Below are positions 15,322-20,637 of a stretch of 20,637 nucleotides of DNA, in pieces; the stretch's first letter is position 1; every line of letters starts with the position of its first letter. The stretch covers positions 1-20,637 of the forward strand of contig JBGSYJ010000318.1 of assembly GCA_041750915.1 (NCBI GenBank), given 5' to 3'. The notes under the pieces are model-generated. The model was not told the DNA's origin. It did no database searches and saw only the letters and a list, made by a program, of their open reading frames with translations. The stretch comes from JBGSYJ01 sp041750915. Lineage in GTDB: Bacteria; Acidobacteriota; Thermoanaerobaculia; Gp7-AA8. A program made the position numbers and the translations under genes.

Positions 15322-16260
15322 GTGTCTAACCGAACCTCAGGCGAGAGCAGATCGCTCCTCTCCAGCCTCGGTTACTTCTTCCGCGAGGCGTCACGGAGAA
15401 TCTGGGTAGCGCGGCGTACGAGCTCCGTCGCCATCGCCATGATCACTCTCGCGCTGACGATTCTCGGCGCGTTTCTGCTCGTTTCCGAGAACCTGACTGC
15501 AGCAATCGACCGCTGGCAGGGCAGGTCCAAAGTCACCGTCTTCTTTACTCCCGAAGTCTCCGAAGGCGGCATCGACAAAGTTCGTTCCGTTCTCGAGAAC
15601 GATCCTGCGCTGCAGAATCACGTCTTTGTCTCGAAGGAAGAAGCAATGGTGCGATTCCGCGAAGGCTTCGCCGGTCTTTCCGGGGTCATCGACGATCTGA
15701 ACGAGAATCCTTTCCCTCCCTCGTTCGAGATCGAGGTCACGAGCGAAGTCGTGCAGCAAAGCGGATTCAACCAACAGATGAGCGCGCTCCGGGCGATGCC
15801 CGAGGTCGAAGAAGTCCAGTTCGACTGGATGTGGGTCGCGCAACTTCGGAGGCTCGTCCGGATGATCAATACGGCGGGAATGATCATCGGCGGCATCCTC
15901 GCCGTCGCAGCTGCGTTCATGATCGCGAACGTGATCAGGCTGACGATGTACGCACATCGTGAGGAGGTCGAGATCATGCGCCTGGTCGGAGCGACCGAGC
16001 GCACGATCCGCGGTCCATTTCTCCTCGAAGGCCTGATTCAGGGCATCATCGGAGGCATCTTTGCGGTGATCGTCCTCTACGGCGCATTCGAAGGCGCGCG
16101 ATATCTCGTCACGCAGCAGGGCGCGAGCCTCTGGACGTCATTTCTGCTGACGTTCCTTCCCTGGCAGAAGTCGCTCGCCCTCGTCGCGGGGGGAATGTTT
16201 GCCGGGTTGATCGGAAGCTGGCTGTCGTTGAGGGAGACGCCGCCGGAGCCGTTTGCGTGA
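15322..16260 (+). CDS. ftsX: Cell division membrane protein FtsX
   Basis: FtsX is the membrane partner of FtsE that passes ATPase-driven changes to a periplasmic hydrolase or its activator. The 312 residues show a cytoplasmic N-terminus, TM1 (about 35-56), and an extracytoplasmic domain (57-180) with KVTVFFTPEVS and ENPFPPSFEIEV. Three more membrane segments follow (about 182-206, 238-258, 285-303), and the loop EEVEIMRLVGAT (214-225) is the family signature. The start is GTG right after the ftsE TGA, with GGGGA a few bases upstream. The M23 peptidase/EnvC-like gene often found after ftsX is not in this window: a repeat and convergent hemL follow. Confidence 0.96.
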   Translation: MSNRTSGESRSLLSSLGYFFREASRRIWVARRTSSVAIAMITLALTILGAFLLVSENLTAAIDRWQGRSKVTVFFTPEVSEGGIDKVRSVLENDPALQNHVFVSKEEAMVRFREGFAGLSGVIDDLNENPFPPSFEIEVTSEVVQQSGFNQQMSALRAMPEVEEVQFDWMWVAQLRRLVRMINTAGMIIGGILAVAAAFMIANVIRLTMYAHREEVEIMRLVGATERTIRGPFLLEGLIQGIIGGIFAVIVLYGAFEGARYLVTQQGASLWTSFLLTFLPWQKSLALVAGGMFAGLIGSWLSLRETPPEPFA

Positions 16261-16265
16261 CGGGG

Positions 16266-16351
16266 AGTAGTCAGGAGTCAGGAGTCAGGAGTCAGTAGCC
16301 CGCCCGCCCCTTCACCAATGCTCAGGCGCGGGCTACTGACTACTGATTACT
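16266..16351. repeat. Heptad-armed inverted-repeat element (AGTAGTC type)
   Basis: The left arm 16266-16298 is AGTAGTC, three AGGAGTC and AGTAG, 33 bp. The right arm 16333-16351 inverts to AGTAATC, AGTAGTC, AGTAG, 19 bp. This is the same 33/19 asymmetry as the copy at 8244-8485. The inner borders CCCGC and GCGGG also pair, as do outer GGGG (16262-16265) and CCCC (16352-16355). It lies between convergent ftsX and hemL and could act as a two-way transcript end. Confidence 0.92.
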
Positions 16352-16511
16352 CCCCACTGTCGAATCGAAATCTCCCTGCCTCCGCAATCTCTCGGTTCTT
16401 CATCCCTCGACGTCCCTGCGATCCTCCATTCAACAAGGGGACAGGAGGCAATGGCGTCATTGCTTATATCGGAACGGGGTGTCGCCATTAGTGACAGGGA
16501 GGGAGGGCGGG

Positions 16512-16544
16512 CTACTGTCTCCTGTCTACTGTGTACTGTCTACT
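16512..16544. repeat. Orphan right arm of a heptad-armed element
   Basis: These 33 bp invert to AGTAGAC, AGTACAC, AGTAGAC, AGGAGAC, AGTAG, identical to the left arm at 9543-9575. The inner border GGGCGGG is present. No clear left arm exists; GGGACAGGAGGC near 16438 may be a remnant. It lies eight bases from the hemL stop. The rest of the gap (16356-16511) shows no gene or other structure I can support. Confidence 0.85.
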
Positions 16545-16551
16545 ATCCCAC

Positions 16552-17847
16552 TCACCTCTCAATTTCCTTCGCAACCTTCTTCATCACCCTGTCCACACGC
16601 TCGACCACCTGTGCGATGTCTTTTTTTGCGTGCGCGGATGAAAAGAATGCCGCTTCGAACTGCGACGGCGGAAGGTAAACGCCCTCTCCCAGCATCAGGT
16701 TGAAGAACTTCGCGAAGCGTTCGGTGTCTGACTTCTTCGCGGACTGAAGGTCCGTCACCGGTTGGTCCGTGAAAAAAATTGTCCACATCGAGCCGACACG
16801 GTTGAGGACGATCGGAACCTGATGCGCCGCCGCAGCCTTGATCACACCGGCTTCGAACTCGCGTGAACGTTCTTCGAGGTCGTCGTAGATCGCCCGTTTG
16901 AGAACGCTGAGCGTCGACTTGCCGGCTGCGACGGCGAGAGGGTTCCCCGATAACGTCCCGGCCTGATACATAGGCCCCAGCGGCGATACGAGCTCCATGA
17001 TCTTCTTCGATGCGCCGTACGCGCCGATTGGCAGACCACCGCCCACGACCTTGCCCAGCGTCGTGATGTCCGGCATCACCCCGTAAAGCGTTTGCGCGCC
17101 GCCGTACGAAACACGGAAGCCCGTCATGACTTCATCGAAGATCAGCAGCGTTGACGCCTCGTCGCAGATCTCGCGCAGCCCCTCGAGAAATCCGTCGACC
17201 GGAGGCACACAGCCCATATTTCCTGCAACCGGCTCGACGATGATGGCCGCGAACTCGTCTTTGTGTTTCGCGAACGCCTCACGAACCGCCTGAAGGCTGT
17301 TGTAGCGCACACTGACCGTCAGCCGCGAAAACTCCTTCGGAACGCCCGCTGAATCAGGGGTTCCGAGCGTCGCGCCGCCCGATCCGGCTTTCACGAGCAA
17401 CGAATCGACATGCCCGTGATAGCCGCCGTCGAACTTCAGAATCTTCTTGCGACCCGTCGCTGCTCGAGCGAGACGGATCGCGCTCATCGTCGCTTCTGTT
17501 CCCGATGTGACGAGCCGCACCATCTCGATGCTGGGAACCGCCTCACAGATCAGTTCCGCCAGCTCGATCTCGCCGAGGGTCGGCGCACCGAATGTAAATC
17601 CACGCGTGGTTGCACGTTTGACCGCTTCCACAACGTAACGATGTCCATGTCCAAGGATCAGTGGGCCCCACGATCCGACACAGTCGATGTATTGAAGATT
17701 GTCGACGTCGAAAATTCGAGCGCCCTGGCTCTGTTCGATGAAGAGAGGTGTGCCGCCGACGGCTTTAAATGCACGCACCGGCGAATTGACCCCGCCGGGA
17801 ATGACCGCCTGTGCGCGTTTGAAGAGGGAATCCGATTTTTTGCCCAT
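16552..17847 (-). CDS. hemL: Glutamate-1-semialdehyde 2,1-aminomutase
   Basis: HemL is a PLP enzyme that converts glutamate-1-semialdehyde to 5-aminolevulinate, the last step of the C5 route to haem and other tetrapyrroles. The 431-residue protein has family length. The hallmark N-terminus AVIPGGVNSPVRAFKAVGG is followed by TSGTEATMSAIRLARA (114-129) and KFDGGYHGHVD (138-148). LLIFDEVMTGFR carries the PLP-ring Asp238, and TLGKVVGGGLPIGAYG carries the Schiff-base Lys266. The ATG is preceded by a perfect TATAAT ten bases upstream and no ribosome site, so it is probably leaderless and transcribed alone. It is convergent with ftsX. Confidence 0.97.
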   Translation of the reverse strand: MGKKSDSLFKRAQAVIPGGVNSPVRAFKAVGGTPLFIEQSQGARIFDVDNLQYIDCVGSWGPLILGHGHRYVVEAVKRATTRGFTFGAPTLGEIELAELICEAVPSIEMVRLVTSGTEATMSAIRLARAATGRKKILKFDGGYHGHVDSLLVKAGSGGATLGTPDSAGVPKEFSRLTVSVRYNSLQAVREAFAKHKDEFAAIIVEPVAGNMGCVPPVDGFLEGLREICDEASTLLIFDEVMTGFRVSYGGAQTLYGVMPDITTLGKVVGGGLPIGAYGASKKIMELVSPLGPMYQAGTLSGNPLAVAAGKSTLSVLKRAIYDDLEERSREFEAGVIKAAAAHQVPIVLNRVGSMWTIFFTDQPVTDLQSAKKSDTERFAKFFNLMLGEGVYLPPSQFEAAFFSSAHAKKDIAQVVERVDRVMKKVAKEIER

Positions 17848-17857
17848 AGGGGGAGGG

Positions 17858-17863
17858 ATTATA
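17858..17863 (-). promoter_or_regulatory. Perfect -10 box for a near-leaderless hemL transcript
   Basis: Minus-strand TATAAT is followed by ten pyrimidines (CCCTCCCCCT) and the hemL ATG. A hexamer TAGAAC lies 17 bp upstream and matches TTGACA at three positions. The spacing and pyrimidine spacer match those before rluD. No Shine-Dalgarno exists. Confidence 0.6.
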
Positions 17864-17895
17864 GGTGCGATTGGGCGGTAGTTCTACTACCGGAA

Positions 17896-18095
<200 letters not shown>

Positions 18096-18098
18096 CCC

Positions 18099-19499
18099 TC
18101 AATACGCATTCTCATGCTTCAACCCATGCCTCACCGTCATGGCGAGGATCTTCAGATCGAGCATCAGCGACCAGTTTTCGATGTAGTAGAGATCATGCTC
18201 GATTCGCATGCGGACTGAAGTGTTGCCGCGCCAACCATGGACCTGTGCCCAGCCGGTAATGCCGGCCCGGACCTTGTGGCGAAGCATGTAGTGGGGAAAT
18301 TCGGTGCGGAACTGCTCGACGAAATGCGGTCGCTCAGGGCGAGGGCCTACAAGACTCATGTCTCCCCGCACCACATTCCATAGCTGTGGAAGCTCGTCGA
18401 GCGACCACGCCCTGATGATCCGGCCGATTCGGGTGCGCCGCGGGTCGTCCTTCTCTGCCCACACCGCTCCACTTTCCTTCTCCGCCTCGACTCTCATCGA
18501 TCGGAACTTGAGGATCTCGAACGGGGCGCCGTCGAGTCCCATCCGGATCTGCCGGTAGAGGACCGGACCTCGATCCTCCAGATAGATCAAGAGAGCGATG
18601 ACAGCGAGCAGCGGCGAGAGCACGACCAGCGCCACAAGCGCAACGACAAAATCGAACGAACGCTTCAGAAATCGGCTCCATCCCATCAGAGGCGTGTCCG
18701 ACAGATTGATCGTCGGAAGGCCGTCGAGATCGCCGACTCTCGAGCGGAGCGCCATGAACTGCAGCAGATCGGGAACGACGTGGATCGAGACGACTTCGCG
18801 TACCAGATCGTCCAGCAGCGCCATCATCGACCCCGAAGAGCTCTGAGGCAACGCCACGAAGACGTGATCGATCTTCTGCTCCCGCACGACCTGCGCGGCA
18901 TCCGCGAGATTGCCAAGCCTCGGCAATGGCGCGAGCGGACCGTTCGGATCCTCGGCAACGTAACCGACAAGCTCGAACCCGAGCTCCCGTTGCCGGCCGA
19001 TCCGTTCCGCTACTGCGCGCGCCAGCTCCCCGCCGCCGGCAACGAGTACGCGGTCGAGTTCCTTGCCCGCCCTGTGCCGTCTCTCAACGAACCAGCGGAT
19101 GATCGACCTTCCGAACATCACGAGCAGCACCTCGCACAACGCGAAGATCGCGAGAGTGGCGCGCGAGTAGAACTCCTCCGGATTGCCGGGCCGAGTCCAG
19201 AGGAGGACTCCGGAGAGCACGACCGTTCCCAGAAGAGTTCCCGTCAGCACGCTCATCAACTCTTCGGATCGCGGCGCGTGCGGACGGTAGAGCCCCTGAA
19301 TCGCGAACGCCAGGGGAAAGACGATTGATACGAGCGGCAGGATCTGGAAGTAGGTATCGAGGTCCTGCTGGCCCTTGGTCACGGGAACGACCTCGAGCGC
19401 GAAGCGCAGATACCACGCAGCCAGCATCGCGAGATTCGACGCAACCACATCGAATGCAAGCTGTATCGTAGCCAGACTCTGGTGCTTCCGCTGGATCAT
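18099..19499 (-). CDS. Polyprenyl-phosphate sugar-1-phosphate transferase (WcaJ/exopolysaccharide type)
   Basis: This membrane enzyme starts a polysaccharide repeat unit by moving a sugar-1-phosphate from a UDP-sugar to undecaprenyl phosphate. The 466 residues have four N-terminal membrane segments (about 12-33, 50-70, 83-101, 112-130) and a Rossmann-like cytoplasmic domain (about 149-245). A fifth hydrophobic segment (282-307) leads to the catalytic bacterial-transferase domain with KFRSMR (331-336), DELPQLWNVVRGDMSLVGPR (368-387) and AGITGWAQVHGWRG. It ends HENAY, typical of the family. The ATG overlaps the stop of the upstream glycosyltransferase by four bases (ATGA), showing coupling. The exact sugar (glucose, galactose or other) cannot be read from the sequence. 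Confidence 0.95.
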   Translation of the reverse strand: MIQRKHQSLATIQLAFDVVASNLAMLAAWYLRFALEVVPVTKGQQDLDTYFQILPLVSIVFPLAFAIQGLYRPHAPRSEELMSVLTGTLLGTVVLSGVLLWTRPGNPEEFYSRATLAIFALCEVLLVMFGRSIIRWFVERRHRAGKELDRVLVAGGGELARAVAERIGRQRELGFELVGYVAEDPNGPLAPLPRLGNLADAAQVVREQKIDHVFVALPQSSSGSMMALLDDLVREVVSIHVVPDLLQFMALRSRVGDLDGLPTINLSDTPLMGWSRFLKRSFDFVVALVALVVLSPLLAVIALLIYLEDRGPVLYRQIRMGLDGAPFEILKFRSMRVEAEKESGAVWAEKDDPRRTRIGRIIRAWSLDELPQLWNVVRGDMSLVGPRPERPHFVEQFRTEFPHYMLRHKVRAGITGWAQVHGWRGNTSVRMRIEHDLYYIENWSLMLDLKILAMTVRHGLKHENAY

Positions 19500-20569
19500 G
19501 TTCGAGTGAGTTTTCCAAATTCCGCGAGGAAACGCGCGCGCGAAAACTCACGTGCTCTGGCGCGGATTCTATCCCGGTCCCAATTCATCCGCTCCGCCCC
19601 CTCCATCGCTTCCGGCAACGTCTTGATGTGCTCCGGTCCGAAAAAAATCCCCGTCTCTCCTTCGATGACACTATCGAGCGCGCCACCTTCTCCGTAGGCA
19701 ATTACCGGCGTTCCCATGGCCATCGCCTCGAGACAGGTGATCCCGAAATCCTCGACGCCCGGGAGAATCAGACTCCTTGCGCGCCCGAGCAGGTCGATGA
19801 GCTCTCCCTCTGATACGAATCCTCGAAGCTCTACGTTGGGGCCCGCGTGAGCTGCGAGCTCTTTCGCCAGTGGGCCCATCCCTACGATGACGAGCCGCCT
19901 GCCGGAATTCTGCGCCGCGTCGATCGCGAGCTCCACCTTCTTGTAGGGCACGAGAGCCGAGACGACGAGATGGAAATCGTCTCTCCTCAGGGGCATCGGC
20001 GCTTCGAGAAACACGTCGTCCACGAAGGGATGCACGACCACCGCATCTCTGTCGTAGTGTCGCCGGATCCGGCCTCGTACGAACTCCGAGTTCGCAACGA
20101 AAAGGTCGACGCCCGCGGCTGTCCGCTGATCCCATCGGCGCAGGGACGGCGCAACGGTCCCGCCCGCAAGCCGGAGCAGTGGCCGCGACCTGGGAAAATA
20201 GTCATCGAAGCGATCCCATATGTATCGCATAGGAGTGTGGCAGTAGCTGATGTGCCGCGTCTTTCCCGTATTCGCACCCTTGACGACACAGTGGCTCGAC
20301 GAGATCACGAGATCGAACTCATCGAAGCGCCAATTTCGGATCGCCGCAGGAAACAGCGGCAGAAGCGTCCGGTAGTTCGACACCGAGGATGCCAGACCCT
20401 GCAACCGCGAGGTGTGAATGGTGCGGTTTTCTATAGAAGGAGAAACGCTGCCGGGAAAATGAAAGAGGGTGAAGAGCTCCGCCGACGGATAGAGCTCCAG
20501 GATGGCTTCGAGGACCTTCTCGCCGCCCCGCATCCCGGTGAGCCAGTCATGGAGCACGGCGACGCGCAT
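19496..20569 (-). CDS. Glycosyltransferase, GT4-type (GT-B fold)
   Basis: This enzyme probably adds a sugar to the growing lipid-linked unit begun by the co-transcribed transferase. The 357-residue protein starts MRVAVLHDWLTGMRGGEKVL, a common opening of this glycosyltransferase group, with the GGEK loop. It has SYCHTPMRYIWD (108-119) and the C-terminal nucleotide-sugar domain with VSALVPYKKVELAIDA. GVEDFGITCLEAMAMGTPVIA gives the E-x7-E motif with Glu273 and Glu281. An in-frame GTG at 20587 would add six residues and overlap the upstream stop by four bases; I prefer the ATG at 20569 from family alignment, but coupling argues for the GTG. Donor and acceptor are unknown. Confidence 0.93.
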   Translation of the reverse strand: MRVAVLHDWLTGMRGGEKVLEAILELYPSAELFTLFHFPGSVSPSIENRTIHTSRLQGLASSVSNYRTLLPLFPAAIRNWRFDEFDLVISSSHCVVKGANTGKTRHISYCHTPMRYIWDRFDDYFPRSRPLLRLAGGTVAPSLRRWDQRTAAGVDLFVANSEFVRGRIRRHYDRDAVVVHPFVDDVFLEAPMPLRRDDFHLVVSALVPYKKVELAIDAAQNSGRRLVIVGMGPLAKELAAHAGPNVELRGFVSEGELIDLLGRARSLILPGVEDFGITCLEAMAMGTPVIAYGEGGALDSVIEGETGIFFGPEHIKTLPEAMEGAERMNWDRDRIRARAREFSRARFLAEFGKLTRT

Positions 20570-20583
20570 GTTCTGATCGCCGG

Positions 20584-20637
20584 TCACTTGTCCGGTTCAG
20601 AGTCCCGGCCGGCCTCGGCATCCGGCTTCGCATCGGG
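20584..20637 (-). CDS. C-terminal end of an upstream gene cut by the window end
   Basis: Seventeen open codons read PDAKPDAEAGRDSEPDK and end in TGA at 20586-20584, overlapping a possible GTG start of the glycosyltransferase by four bases. That overlap and the hydrophilic tail suggest a real upstream gene in the same operon, but too little is visible to identify it. Confidence 0.4.
   Translation of the reverse strand, partial: PDAKPDAEAGRDSEPDK

Noticed and set aside
16451..16678. 75-codon plus-strand frame between ftsX and hemL
   Set aside because: It crosses an orphan heptad arm and then runs antisense to hemL, with no ribosome site or similarity.

Overview
The window reads as a GC-rich bacterial chromosome segment. 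The gene content (rimP-nusA-infB operon, ftsEX, hemL, nucleoside ABC transporter), the dispersed GTCATCCTGAGCG palindromes and a secreted protein of a type I associate with Acidobacteriota suggest an Acidobacteriota member, perhaps Thermoanaerobaculia-like. That placement is inference from recall, not a computed result.

Layout. 1-5997 (minus strand): translation/transcription operon rimP - nusA - infB - DUF503 (cut by the window start), with a possible attenuator leader in front of rimP. 5998-6996 (minus): a secreted protein of unknown function. 7302-8255 (plus): an RluD-type pseudouridine synthase. 8525-14497 (plus): a nucleoside uptake and salvage locus made of a BMP-family lipoprotein, a double ATPase, two permeases and a trimeric-type purine nucleoside phosphorylase. 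14605-16260 (plus): ftsE-ftsX. 16552-17847 (minus): hemL. 18099-20637 (minus): a polysaccharide operon with a family 4-type glycosyltransferase overlapping a WcaJ-type sugar-phosphate transferase, plus the last codons of an upstream gene.

The most unusual content is intergenic. Nearly every gap longer than about 100 bp holds a palindromic element. Eight paired copies and one half copy share one architecture: arms built from 7-bp units, most often exactly four heptads plus five bases (33 bp), with the second arm the reverse complement of the first. The heptad sequence differs between copies (AGTAGAC, AGTAGTC, GAGTTCT/GAGTTGT, TTCATCT), yet the arm length and inverted layout are kept. The strand read on entering an element from either side carries TAG or TGA, and two genes take their stop codon from an arm. 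Other palindromes sit inside or beside them: three GTCATCCTGAGCG inverted repeats, a 34-bp REP-like inverted pair, and a nested GGGGAGAGGG element that splits the nucleoside ABC operon and supplies the ribosome binding site of a permease.

Several genes (rluD, hemL, ftsE, the BMP gene) have a TATAAT-like box only 5-15 bases before the start codon and no usable Shine-Dalgarno sequence, which suggests leaderless or near-leaderless mRNAs.
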